From CAMLIZ01 sp036231905 (lineage in GTDB: Bacteria; Pseudomonadota; Gammaproteobacteria; Burkholderiales; Burkholderiaceae_C), in the NCBI RefSeq assembly GCF_036231905.1, contig NZ_JAZARE010000003.1, forward strand, positions 558,001 to 622,000: 64,000 nt of DNA. The letters are read 5' to 3'. Numbering within the stretch: position 1 is the first letter of the stretch; each line of letters starts with the position of its first letter. The notes under the pieces were generated by a model that saw nothing but the letters and a program-made list of their open reading frames with translations, was not told where the DNA came from and did not search any database. The translations under genes and the position numbers were made by a program. Shown in pieces: positions 8,369 to 16,370 of the stretch.

Positions 8369-9295
8369 ATGCCGCTGCACATCGCCACCCCGCTCATCGC
8401 CTCCAGCGCCTACCGCCAGCCCGGGCGTGAGCTGTGGCTGAAGATGGAGGCGCTGCAGCCTTGCGGGTCGTTCAAGATGCGCGGCATCGGGCACGCCTGC
8501 GAAACCCATGCAGCGCGGGGCGCACGCCGCCTGATGTCGTCCTCCGGCGGCAACGCCGGCCTGGCCGTGGCCTACGCGGGCCGCATGCTGGGCCTGCCGG
8601 TGACGGTGGTGGTGCCGGAAACCACCCTGCCGCGCGCCAAGGAGCTGATCCGGCGTGAAGGCGCGCAGGTGCTGGTGCACGGCGGCTCCTGGATGGAAGC
8701 CAATGCGCACCTGCAGTCGCTGCTGGGCGAGGGGGACGCCTTCATCCACCCGTTCGACGACCCGCTGCTGTGGACGGGGCATGCCAGCCTGGTCCACGAG
8801 GTGGCGCAGGCTGGCCTGCGGCCGGACGCGGTGGTGCTGTCGGTGGGCGGCGGCGGGCTGCTGTGCGGGGTGATCGAGGGCCTGCATGCCCAGGGCTGGA
8901 CCGATGTGCCGGTGGTGGCGGTGGAAACCGACGGGGCCGACTCGCTGGCCCAGGCGATGGTGGCGGGGCATGCGGTGCAGCTGCCCGCCATCACCAGCAT
9001 CGCCACCTCGCTGGGCGCACGACAGGTGTGCGCCCGCGCGGTCGAACGGACCCATGAGCATCCGGTGCGCAGCGTGGTGGTGTCGGACCTGCAGGCGGTG
9101 CAGGCCTGCATGGACTTCCTGCATGAGCACCGCGTGCTGGTGGAGCCGGCCTGCGGCGCCGCGCTGGCGGTGGCCACCCAGCCCGGCCATCCGGCGCTGC
9201 AAGGCGCCACTCGGGTGCTGGTGGTGGTGTGCGGCGGCGTGTCGGCCACCTGGGCGCAGCTGCAGGCGTGGCAGCAGACGCTGCAGGTTCAGTGA
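8369..9295 (+). CDS. PLP-dependent L-serine/L-threonine dehydratase (SDS type)
   Basis: A 308-residue fold-type II PLP enzyme. LKMEALQPCGSFKMRGIGH at about 24-42 carries the PLP lysine (K36) and is very close to the same segment of the compact serine dehydratase (SDS) class. SSSGGNAGLAVAYAG follows at about 57-71, and the phosphate-binding loop VGGGGLLCG is near 157-165. No C-terminal ACT regulatory domain is present, so allosteric control by amino acids is not expected. It would deaminate serine or threonine to pyruvate or 2-oxobutyrate plus ammonia. It is convergent with the histidine kinase gene, the two 3' ends overlapping by seven bases. Confidence 0.88.
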   Translation: MPLHIATPLIASSAYRQPGRELWLKMEALQPCGSFKMRGIGHACETHAARGARRLMSSSGGNAGLAVAYAGRMLGLPVTVVVPETTLPRAKELIRREGAQVLVHGGSWMEANAHLQSLLGEGDAFIHPFDDPLLWTGHASLVHEVAQAGLRPDAVVLSVGGGGLLCGVIEGLHAQGWTDVPVVAVETDGADSLAQAMVAGHAVQLPAITSIATSLGARQVCARAVERTHEHPVRSVVVSDLQAVQACMDFLHEHRVLVEPACGAALAVATQPGHPALQGATRVLVVVCGGVSATWAQLQAWQQTLQVQ

Positions 9296-11172
9296 TCCGC
9301 GCCTGAAGGGGCCGCGCCGGTGCCGGCGCCGTTCGTGCTGGCGGGCAGCACCACCGTGAAGCGCGAGCCCTCGCCCCAGGTGCTCTCGAGCTCGATGCTG
9401 CCGTTCATGCGCTCCAGCAGCGACTTCACGATGAACAGGCCCAGCCCGGTGCCCTCCACTTGGCCCGCGGTGGCCGCCAGCCGCCTGAAAGGCTGGAACA
9501 GCTCCGCCCGCTCGGCGTGGGTGATGCCGCGGCCGGTGTCGGCGATGCTCACGCAGACACGCTCGCCCTGGGCCCAAGCCTGCAGCGTGACCGAGCCGCC
9601 CCGGCGGTTGTACTTACAGGCATTGGTGAGCAGGTTGGTGAACACCTGCTGCAGGCGTTGCTCATCGGCCAGGGCCCACAGCGGCTGCTGCGGCATGCGG
9701 TCGCGCACCTCCACCGCGAACGCATGGACCGCCCCGCTCGCCAGTGCCAGGCTGGCCCGCGCCGCAGCGGCCACGTCCACCGGGGCCAGCCGCACGCTCA
9801 CCGCGCCGGCATCGATCTTGGTGAGGTCCAGCACGTCCTCCACGAGCTTGAGCAGTTGCTGGCCCGCGTCCAGGATGAGCTGCACGCGCTGCGCCTGCGG
9901 CTCGCTGAGCGGGCGGGTGTGGTCGATCGCCAGCAGCTGGGCAAAGCCGAGGATGGCGTTCAGGGGCGTGCGCAGCTCGTGGCTCAGGCGCGAGAGGAAT
10001 TCCATGCGCGCCTGGGCTGCGCGCTCGGCCGCGTCGCGCTGGCGCGCGAGCAGCGTCTGGCGTTCTTCTTCGGTGACGTCGCGCACCACGCCCACCATGT
10101 GCCCGCCGCCCACCGGGTCACCCTGCATCAGGCCGGTGGCCTCCAGGTGCCGCCAGGTGCCATCGGGCAGCCGCACCCGATAACGCGCCTTGAACCGGCG
10201 CCCCGAGCGCAGCGCCGCATCGAGCTGCTCGCGCGCGGAAGCCACATCGTCCGGATGCAGCAGCTCCGTCACGGTGGCGCGGCGCACCACCGCGCCGGCG
10301 CCGTCGCCCAGGCCGTACAGCGCGGCCGCCTTGGCGTCCATGCGCAGCTCGTCGCGCGCCACCACCCAGTCGTAGAGTCCCAGGCCGCCGGCCTCTGCCG
10401 CCAGCGCCCAGCGTTCGGTGGCTTCGGCCAGTGCGCGCTCGCGTTCGGCCCGCTGGCGCAACGAGCGGCGCGCCAGCCACAAGCCGGCCAGCGCCAGCCC
10501 GACCGCAATGGCGAGCACGCTGCCGATCAGCACACGCTCCACCACCCGCGCCATCTGCGCCAGCTCGTCGGTGAAGCGCTTTTCCACCGCGATGAACTGC
10601 GTGTTGAGCTTGCTGATCTGCTCCAGGTAGCCGTCCAGCGCCGCGGCCTGCGGCCACGGGCCGTTCATCTGGTCGCGCATCTGCTCGGCCACCATGCGCA
10701 GCTGCGCGATCAGCTCGTCGCCCTCGCGCCAGGCTTGCAGCGAGGCCTGCAGCCGCGCCATGCTGCCGAAGCGGCGGTACAGCATCAGCATGCCTTCCAC
10801 GTCGGCGGGATGGTTGTGCCCGGCGAGCAGGCCCTGGCGCGCACGCTCTTCGTCGGGCTGGCTGCGCTCGAGCTCCTCGCGGGCGATGCGGTCGCTCAGC
10901 GGCACCTGAAGCGCCCGTTCGAAGCGCGCAAAGTCGCGCGGATCGCGGCTGCGGGCATAGTCGCGCAACAGCTCCACCGCCTGGCTGCGCGCCTGCGACC
11001 AGTGGCTTTCAGCGAGGGAATAGGCGCGCAGCGCGGACAGCAGGCTCAGGCTGGCCACCGCCAGCGCCGCCACCAGCCCGACACCCAGCAGCACCGGTGC
11101 CAGCACCCCCACCACCCCGCGCCGCTGCGGCGAGCTCGCAACGTGCTGCAAAGGAGTGAGGCCCCGCACCAT
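9289..11172 (-). CDS. PAS-containing sensor histidine kinase (orphan)
   Basis: A membrane histidine kinase of about 627 residues. It has a first hydrophobic segment at about 18-45, a periplasmic helical input domain, a second hydrophobic segment at about 215-237 and one PAS/PAC domain at about 255-375. HisKA follows, with the phospho-acceptor in SRLSHELRTPLNA (about residue 397), then HATPase_c (NLLTNACKYN, DTGRGI, GTGLGLFIV). I chose the ATG at 11172 because the stop of a small upstream gene lies eight bases before it; a longer reading begins at 11235. There is no receiver domain and no response regulator next to it. The signal sensed is unknown. Confidence 0.9.
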   Translation of the reverse strand: MVRGLTPLQHVASSPQRRGVVGVLAPVLLGVGLVAALAVASLSLLSALRAYSLAESHWSQARSQAVELLRDYARSRDPRDFARFERALQVPLSDRIAREELERSQPDEERARQGLLAGHNHPADVEGMLMLYRRFGSMARLQASLQAWREGDELIAQLRMVAEQMRDQMNGPWPQAAALDGYLEQISKLNTQFIAVEKRFTDELAQMARVVERVLIGSVLAIAVGLALAGLWLARRSLRQRAERERALAEATERWALAAEAGGLGLYDWVVARDELRMDAKAAALYGLGDGAGAVVRRATVTELLHPDDVASAREQLDAALRSGRRFKARYRVRLPDGTWRHLEATGLMQGDPVGGGHMVGVVRDVTEEERQTLLARQRDAAERAAQARMEFLSRLSHELRTPLNAILGFAQLLAIDHTRPLSEPQAQRVQLILDAGQQLLKLVEDVLDLTKIDAGAVSVRLAPVDVAAAARASLALASGAVHAFAVEVRDRMPQQPLWALADEQRLQQVFTNLLTNACKYNRRGGSVTLQAWAQGERVCVSIADTGRGITHAERAELFQPFRRLAATAGQVEGTGLGLFIVKSLLERMNGSIELESTWGEGSRFTVVLPASTNGAGTGAAPSGADH

Positions 11173-11180
11173 GCCAGCTT

Positions 11181-11288
11181 TCAGTGCGGGTTTTCGAAGC
11201 CGCGGCAGGTCTCGACCTGGGGCTCGTGCGCGCATGAGCCCGGGGTGAGCGCCAGTGCTGCCAACCCCGCCAAACGCATCAGCGGCAT
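11181..11288 (-). CDS. Small exported peptide or lipoprotein, 35 aa
   Basis: A short frame lying exactly between upp and the histidine kinase. Its ATG at 11288 is preceded by TAGGAGGGG five to eight bases upstream, which overlaps the upp stop. The product begins MPLMRLAGLAALALTPGSC, a compact signal-peptide-like segment, and ends with a short polar tail (AHEPQVETCRGFENPH). Cleavage after SCA, or lipidation at Cys19 (a poor lipobox), are both possible; two Cys remain in the product otherwise. It ends eight bases before the kinase start, consistent with translational coupling. Function unknown. It could be a periplasmic ligand or accessory of the kinase, which is speculation. Confidence 0.5.
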   Translation of the reverse strand: MPLMRLAGLAALALTPGSCAHEPQVETCRGFENPH

Positions 11289-11298
11289 GCCGCCCCTC

Positions 11299-11925
11299 CT
11301 ACTTGGTCCCGAAGATCTTGTCGCCCGCGTCGCCCAGGCCGGGGATGATGTAGCCCACGTCGTTGAGGTGGCTGTCCACGGCCGCGGTCCAGCATCGCAC
11401 GTCCGGGTGCGCAGCGTCCAGTGCCTGGATGCCCTCGGGCGCGGCCACCAGCACCAGGGCCCGGATGTCGCGGCAGCCGCGGCGCTTGAGCAGGTCGATG
11501 GTGGCGATCATGGAGCCGGCCGTCGCCAGCATCGGGTCGACGATGAGCGCGGTGCGCTCCTCCAGGTGGCCGACGAAGCGCTCGAAGTAGTGTTCGGGCT
11601 GCAGCGTCTCGTGGTTGCGCGACAGGCCGACCACGCTCACCTTGGCATTCGGGATCATGTCCAGCACGCCATCGAGCATGCCCAGGCCGGCGCGCAGGAT
11701 GGGCACCACGGTGACCTTCTTGCCGCTGATCTGGTCCACGTCCACCGGGCCGCTCCAGCACTGCTTGGTGGTCTTTTCGAGCGGAAAGTCGGCAGTGGCC
11801 TCGTAGGCCAGCAGGCGCGCCAGCTCGCCGGTGAGCTCGCGGAACTTCTTGGTGGAGATGTCGTCCTCGCGCAGCAGGCCGACCTTGTGTTTGACCAGCG
11901 GATGCTGGACGGCGATGACGGGCAT
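11299..11925 (-). CDS. upp: Uracil phosphoribosyltransferase
   Basis: A 208-residue enzyme of pyrimidine salvage: uracil + PRPP gives UMP + diphosphate, in the cytoplasm. Full-length for the family. Motifs are VPILRAGLGMLDG at about 74-86 and the PRPP loop DPMLATAGSMIATIDLLK at about 128-145, where one Gly of the more usual ATGGS is Ala. The C-terminal uracil-binding YIIPGLGDAGDKIFGTK is complete. It starts at the ATG at 11925. The small exported-peptide gene and the histidine kinase follow on the same strand, so read-through is possible. Confidence 0.97.
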   Translation of the reverse strand: MPVIAVQHPLVKHKVGLLREDDISTKKFRELTGELARLLAYEATADFPLEKTTKQCWSGPVDVDQISGKKVTVVPILRAGLGMLDGVLDMIPNAKVSVVGLSRNHETLQPEHYFERFVGHLEERTALIVDPMLATAGSMIATIDLLKRRGCRDIRALVLVAAPEGIQALDAAHPDVRCWTAAVDSHLNDVGYIIPGLGDAGDKIFGTK

Positions 11926-11988
11926 GGCGCGCCTCGAGTGGAACGGGGTCGCCTCAGTGTAGCGGCGCCCGGCCGCGCTTCCTGCTCG

Positions 11989-12405
11989 CTAGTCGCGCGG
12001 CCGCACGTTGATCGAGCGCAGGTAGGCCACGATGTCCTTCATCTGCTCGTCGGTGAGCTCCGCTCCCCAGGGCGGCATGAACTGCGAGCGGCCCAGGGCT
12101 TCGCCACCCATGCGGATGATGAGCCCCATGTAGGCGTCGTTCTTGTCGCTCATGCGCAGGTTCGCCGGCCGCGGGTCGTACAGCCGGGCGGCGCGGCCGT
12201 TGCCGTCGGCATTGATGCCGTGGCAGGTGACGCAGTAGTTGGCAAACACCAGGCCGCCGCGAAACACGGCCGCATCGGTGCTGTCGCGCGGCAGCAGCGC
12301 GCCCTGTGCAGCGTCCGCAGGGGCGGAGGCGGGTTGTCCGGCGGCCGGCGCCGCGCCGGTGCAGGCCGCCAGCATCAGCGCCAGCAGCGCCCGCGCAGGC
12401 CTCAC
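11989..12405 (-). CDS. Class I c-type cytochrome lipoprotein
   Basis: A mono-haem cytochrome c of 138 residues. I chose the GTG at 12405 because it overlaps the stop of the cupredoxin gene (GTGA) and gives a clean lipoprotein signal with lipobox LAAC (Cys15); a longer reading from 12450 adds a non-signal-like stretch. The haem motif CVTCH is at 58-62, and the distal Met ligand is likely the Met of SQFMPPWG. The C-terminal helix EQMKDIVAYLRSI is typical of class I cytochromes. It is probably anchored to a membrane facing the periplasm and passes electrons to or from the peroxidase and cupredoxin of the same operon. Confidence 0.88.
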   Translation of the reverse strand: MRPARALLALMLAACTGAAPAAGQPASAPADAAQGALLPRDSTDAAVFRGGLVFANYCVTCHGINADGNGRAARLYDPRPANLRMSDKNDAYMGLIIRMGGEALGRSQFMPPWGAELTDEQMKDIVAYLRSINVRPRD

Positions 12406-12728
12406 TTGGCGACCTCGACCACCATCTTCATGTCCGGATGCACCGCGCACTCGATCTCCACCGTGCCGGCCTTGTCGAACACCACGCTCTTGGCGCCGCC
12501 CTTGCCATAGGAGCCGAGGTCGAAGCTCTTGGCATCGGACAGCGAGAAGACGTTGTGCGAGAAGGGGTCGTCGTTCTGGAACTTCACCGTGTCGCCCACC
12601 TTGACGGCCAGCTTCTTGGTTGAAAAGGCCTTGTCCTTCTGCATCACGGTGAATTCACCGGCCAGGGAGCAGGTGGCCGCGCCGCACAGCGCGGCAGCCA
12701 GGGCGAATCGAAGGGCGTGGTGTTTCAT
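12402..12728 (-). CDS. Periplasmic cupredoxin (plastocyanin/amicyanin-like)
   Basis: A 108-residue type 1 copper protein. The ATG at 12728 (MKHHALRF) has GGAG upstream. The signal peptide probably ends at SLA (residue 23). The predicted copper ligands are His58 (FSHNVF), Cys94 and His97 (ECAVHPDM), and Met100 or Met102; this is the plastocyanin-type C-x2-H-xn-M loop. It is a small soluble electron carrier in the periplasm. It sits between a chemoreceptor-like gene and a cytochrome c gene, and its stop overlaps the cytochrome start, which points to a shared electron chain with the upstream di-haem peroxidase. Confidence 0.88.
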   Translation of the reverse strand: MKHHALRFALAAALCGAATCSLAGEFTVMQKDKAFSTKKLAVKVGDTVKFQNDDPFSHNVFSLSDAKSFDLGSYGKGGAKSVVFDKAGTVEIECAVHPDMKMVVEVAK

Positions 12729-12766
12729 CGGGAAGCTCCGCAAAGGGGAGGAAAAGGGGTTGGCAT

Positions 12767-14335
12767 TCACTGCAGCACCGAATCCAGGCGCTTGAGCATG
12801 CGGGAAGAGGTGTCGGCCAGCGCCTGGGCCGTGTGGTCCAGCAACTGCGCATGGGAGTGGCCGGCCTGCAGCGTGCCGTCGAGCGAGCCAACCGCGCCGT
12901 CCAGCTCACGCACCCGGCCGGTCTGGCGCTCGAACGATGTGCGGAAGCCCTGCACGTCGGCCGTCATGGTCTCCACCAGCTGGCGGTTGTGGGCGGCGGA
13001 GGCTTCCAGCGCCGCAATGCGCTGCGCGCAGTCGTCCATCAGTGCGCGTGTCTGGGCCACGGCCTGCTCGGTGGTGCCCAGCTGCTGGTTGATGTCCTCG
13101 CTGGCGCGGCGGATCTCCACCGCGGCGGTCTGCGTGTCTTCGGAGAGCTGGCGGATCGACATCGCCACCACGTTGAAGCCGCGGCCGGCTTCGCCGGCTC
13201 GTGCGGCCTCCACCGCGGCGTTCATCGACAGCAGCCGCGTCATCGACGAGATGCGCGCAATGCTTTCGGTGAAGGTGGTGATGCGGGTGCGGCTCTCGCC
13301 CAGCGCCTCGGTGGCGTCCTGCAGCCCGCGCATCTGGGCCACCGTGGCCTTGATCTGGCCGGCCACCACGCCGGCGTCACCCGCCTGCTGTCGCGAGGTG
13401 GCCATGGACGCGCCGCAGGTCTGCGTCAGCGTGTTGAGCTCGGCCAGCGCGCGTTGGGTCTCGTCGCCCATGGCGCCGAACGATTCACGCAGCCGGGACG
13501 TGAGCTCGCCCAGCCGGTCGTTGCCATCGCGCACGTCGCAATTGAGCTGCGCCAGGCGCTGCCCGTCCGCATCGAGCTGCTCGGCGCTGTGGTGCACCTC
13601 ACCGAGCAGGCGCTCCACTTCGTCCGTGCGGGCCAGCCGCTTCATCAGGCGCCAGTAGAACAGCAGGCCCAGCGCCACGCCGCCGCCGGAGGCGGCCAAC
13701 AAGCCGCCCAGCATTTGTCGAAACACGGCCTGGCGCTGCACCCCGGCCTGCAGCCGTTCGGCCGCCTGGGCCTCCTGGATCGCGCCGGAAAGCGCGTCGA
13801 TGCGCGCCAGCGGCTCGGAAATGCCGGCCAGGGTGTCCAGGGCCTGGGCATGTTCGCCCTTGCGCGAGAGCATGATCACCTTCATGCGCGGCGCCTTCAC
13901 GCCGTCCACCAGGCGGGCCATCTCCGCCGCGTCGGCGTTGTCCGGCAGGATCTGGCGCAAGGTGGTGATGGAGTCCTCCAGGCGCGACGCGGCCGCGATG
14001 GAGGCGACCGCGGCCGCGCGCACGTGGTCGGGCTCGGTCAGGGAGATGGTCTTCATGAGCAGGCGGTCCACCTCCAGGATGGCCTGCCGCGTGGCAGTGG
14101 CTGCACGTGTCCTGGTCTCGCCCGCCTGCTCGGTGGCCGCCACGTCCTGCAGCAGGCGCCACATCAGCGCGGCCGATCCGCCGGCCACGCCCACCACCAG
14201 CAGGATCATCAGGGCCGCGAACAGCGTGACCTGCCGCTTCCACTGCGACACGCCGCCACGCCGCGGGGTGGAGGCGGGCGATGCTGCGGGCTGCGGCACC
14301 GCCTGGTGCAAGGGCAGGCTCATCGCGGATGCCAT
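12767..14335 (-). CDS. Methyl-accepting chemotaxis protein-like receptor
   Basis: A 522-residue membrane receptor. Hydrophobic segments lie at about 36-58 and 213-232 and enclose a roughly 150-residue, mostly helical periplasmic domain of the four-helix type. The cytoplasmic part ends in a coiled-coil signalling domain whose hairpin tip reads SMNAAVEAARAGEAGRGF then NVVAMSIRQLSEDT, slightly divergent from the usual LALNAAIEAARAGE...VVADEVR. It starts 12 bases after the peroxidase stop and is followed by the cupredoxin gene, so it belongs to the redox operon. The natural inference is that it reports on redox state or oxidant, or controls a non-chemotaxis output. No che genes are nearby. Confidence 0.88.
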   Translation of the reverse strand: MASAMSLPLHQAVPQPAASPASTPRRGGVSQWKRQVTLFAALMILLVVGVAGGSAALMWRLLQDVAATEQAGETRTRAATATRQAILEVDRLLMKTISLTEPDHVRAAAVASIAAASRLEDSITTLRQILPDNADAAEMARLVDGVKAPRMKVIMLSRKGEHAQALDTLAGISEPLARIDALSGAIQEAQAAERLQAGVQRQAVFRQMLGGLLAASGGGVALGLLFYWRLMKRLARTDEVERLLGEVHHSAEQLDADGQRLAQLNCDVRDGNDRLGELTSRLRESFGAMGDETQRALAELNTLTQTCGASMATSRQQAGDAGVVAGQIKATVAQMRGLQDATEALGESRTRITTFTESIARISSMTRLLSMNAAVEAARAGEAGRGFNVVAMSIRQLSEDTQTAAVEIRRASEDINQQLGTTEQAVAQTRALMDDCAQRIAALEASAAHNRQLVETMTADVQGFRTSFERQTGRVRELDGAVGSLDGTLQAGHSHAQLLDHTAQALADTSSRMLKRLDSVLQ

Positions 14336-14347
14336 GGTTGCCCGCCC

Positions 14348-15376
14348 TTACTGCGGCAGGTGCGGCAGCGCGACGGCCTTGGGCCGGCCGGTGAGCGACT
14401 TCATGAACTGCACCAGGTCGTCCTTGTCCTGCTCGGTCAGCGTCAGCGGCTTCATGCTGGCCGACAGGTTGCTCCGGTCGTCGCCGCCGCGGGCGTAGTG
14501 CTCCACCACGTCGCGCAGGCTGGCCGCAGAGCCGTCGTGGAAGTACGGCGCGGTGAGCTCGATGTCGCGCAGCGTCGGTGTCTTGAAGGCGCCCTTCATG
14601 CTGGCCACCTTGCGGATGCCGAAGCGGCCCACGTCCGGTTCCGCACCCGGCGTGAGGCCGATGTTGTGATAGCCGTTGTCGGTGAAGTTGCCGCCCGAAT
14701 GGCAGGCGGCGCAGTTGCCCTTGGCCGGGTCGGTGAACACCTTGAAGCCACGCCACTGCGAGGTGGTCAGCGCCTTGCGGTCGCCCGCCAGCCAGCGGTC
14801 GAAGGGCGAGTCACTGCTGACCACCGTGCGTTCAAAGGCAGCGATGGCCTTGGCGATGGTTTCCTCGCTCACGCCCTCGCCCGGGTAGGCCTTGTCGAAC
14901 ATCGCCACATAGCCCGGCACGTTCTTCAGCCGGGCCAGCGCCACGGCGAAGTCGGTGTTCATCTCCTCGGGCGTCTTCATCGGGCCCAGGGCCTGGTCCT
15001 CGAGCGACTTCTTGCGGCCGTCCCACATGAACTGGGTGTTGAAGCCGGTGTTCACCACCGTGGGCGTGGCGCGGCCCAGCACCTTGCCGCCCCAGCCCAC
15101 GGCCGTCTTCAGGCCATCGGACCAGCCCAGCGACGGGTTGTGGCAGCTGGCGCACGACATGGCGCCGTTGCCGGACAGGCGGGGATCGAAGAAAAGCGCC
15201 TTGCCGAGCTCCACCCGGGCCGGCGTGCTGGCGTTGTCGGCCGGCATCGGGGGCTTGGCAAGGCTCCATTGCCTGTCGCCTGCCGCGGCGGCCGGGACAG
15301 GTGCGCCGGGCGCAGCCATGGTGGAAAAGCCGATGGCCAGCGTACTGGCAAGGGCTGCGGCGCGAGCGAGAACCAT
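14348..15376 (-). CDS. Di-haem cytochrome c peroxidase (CcpA/MauG family)
   Basis: A 342-residue exported protein. The ATG at 15376 has AAGGAAG seven bases upstream, followed by a signal peptide ending near AA at about residue 33. The two haem motifs are CASCH (75-79) and CAACH (222-226), with the inter-domain blocks NTGFNTQFMWDGR and TPTLRDIELTAPYFHDG conserved. Bacterial di-haem peroxidases reduce H2O2 in the periplasm using electrons from small cytochromes or cupredoxins; MauG-like relatives oxidise protein substrates, and I cannot separate the two here. It is the first gene of an operon with an MCP-like receptor, a cupredoxin and a cytochrome c. Confidence 0.93.
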   Translation of the reverse strand: MVLARAAALASTLAIGFSTMAAPGAPVPAAAAGDRQWSLAKPPMPADNASTPARVELGKALFFDPRLSGNGAMSCASCHNPSLGWSDGLKTAVGWGGKVLGRATPTVVNTGFNTQFMWDGRKKSLEDQALGPMKTPEEMNTDFAVALARLKNVPGYVAMFDKAYPGEGVSEETIAKAIAAFERTVVSSDSPFDRWLAGDRKALTTSQWRGFKVFTDPAKGNCAACHSGGNFTDNGYHNIGLTPGAEPDVGRFGIRKVASMKGAFKTPTLRDIELTAPYFHDGSAASLRDVVEHYARGGDDRSNLSASMKPLTLTEQDKDDLVQFMKSLTGRPKAVALPHLPQ

Positions 15377-15469
15377 GGCACTTCCTTTTGGACCGAGGGA
15401 TGGCCGGGCCGCAAAGGCGACACCTGCTTCCTGCGGTCTAGCCATTCATCGGCCGCGGCCGGCACCCGC

Positions 15470-15483
15470 TTGAGTGAGGTCAA
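15470..15483. promoter_or_regulatory. FNR/Anr-like palindrome upstream of the peroxidase operon
   Basis: TTGAGTGAGGTCAA is a TTGA-N6-TCAA palindrome, matching the outer bases of the FNR/Anr consensus TTGAT-N4-ATCAA. It is centred about 100 bases upstream of the peroxidase start, in the 170-base gap after rlmB. Cytochrome c peroxidase genes are Anr/FNR-controlled in several proteobacteria. I could not place a convincing -10 box at the matching distance. Confidence 0.4.
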
Positions 15484-15546
15484 ACCCTCGCGATGCCATT
15501 GCGTGCACTAGTTCCTCGGCCGCCACCGGGTGGCAGCGCGGTCGCC

Positions 15547-16281
15547 TCAGCCGCCGCGCTGGCGCAGCGCCTCGTACAGGCACACGCCGGAGGCCACCGA
15601 CACGTTGAGGCTTTCCACCGCGCCCTTCATCGGGATGCGCACCAGCACATCGCACGTCTTCGCGGTGAGCTGGCGCATGCCCTGCCCTTCGGCGCCGAGC
15701 ACCAGCGCCACCGGGCGCTTCAGGTCGATGTCGTAGAGGGACTGCTGGACATCGTCGCTGGTGCCCACGATCCAGATGTCGCGCTCCTTCAGCTCGTTGA
15801 GCGTGCGCGCGAGGTTGGTCACCATCAGGTAGGGCACGGTCTCGGCCGCGCCGCTGGCCACCTTGGCCACGGTGGCGTTCAGGCCCACGGCATGGTCCTT
15901 GGGTGCCACCACCGCATGCGCGCCAGCGCCGTCGGCCACGCGCAGGCAGGCGCCCAGGTTGTGCGGGTCGGTCACGCCGTCGAGCACCAGCACCAGCGGC
16001 ACGCCCTCCACCGCATCGAGCACGTCGTCCAGCGAATGGCTTTGCGGCAGCACCTGCACCCGCGCCACCACGCCCTGGTGGCGCGAGGAGCCGCACAGCT
16101 TGGCCAGGCGGTCGTCGTCGCTGTCGATCAGGCGCACGCCAGCTTCCTTGGCGCGCTCCACGAACTGGCGCATGCGCTGGTCGCGACGCGTGGTGTCCAC
16201 GTGGATCTCGGTGATGGACTGCGGGGCGGTCTTCAACCGCACGGTCACGGCGTGGAAGCCGAACAGGATCTTGGCGCTCAT
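15547..16281 (-). CDS. rlmB: 23S rRNA (guanosine-2251)-2'-O-methyltransferase
   Basis: A 244-residue SpoU/TrmH-class methyltransferase, full-length. The N-terminal substrate-binding domain starts FGFHAVTVRLK. The knotted catalytic domain carries motif 1 (LDGVTDPHNLGACLRVADGA, about 100-119), motif 2 (LVLGAEGQGMRQL) and motif 3 (IPMKGAVESLNVSVASGVCLYE). It methylates the ribose of G2251 in the peptidyl-transferase loop of 23S rRNA, using S-adenosylmethionine. It ends 170 bases before the peroxidase start and is transcribed away from glpQ. It is usually found after rnr; that gene is not here. Confidence 0.95.
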   Translation of the reverse strand: MSAKILFGFHAVTVRLKTAPQSITEIHVDTTRRDQRMRQFVERAKEAGVRLIDSDDDRLAKLCGSSRHQGVVARVQVLPQSHSLDDVLDAVEGVPLVLVLDGVTDPHNLGACLRVADGAGAHAVVAPKDHAVGLNATVAKVASGAAETVPYLMVTNLARTLNELKERDIWIVGTSDDVQQSLYDIDLKRPVALVLGAEGQGMRQLTAKTCDVLVRIPMKGAVESLNVSVASGVCLYEALRQRGG

Positions 16282-16370
16282 CGGCGGATTGTCGCCTGCC
16301 GCTGTTTCAGCCTGTCACTGCTTCGTCACGCCAAAGGCCTACCGTTGCGGGCTCACATTGAGGAGACACG

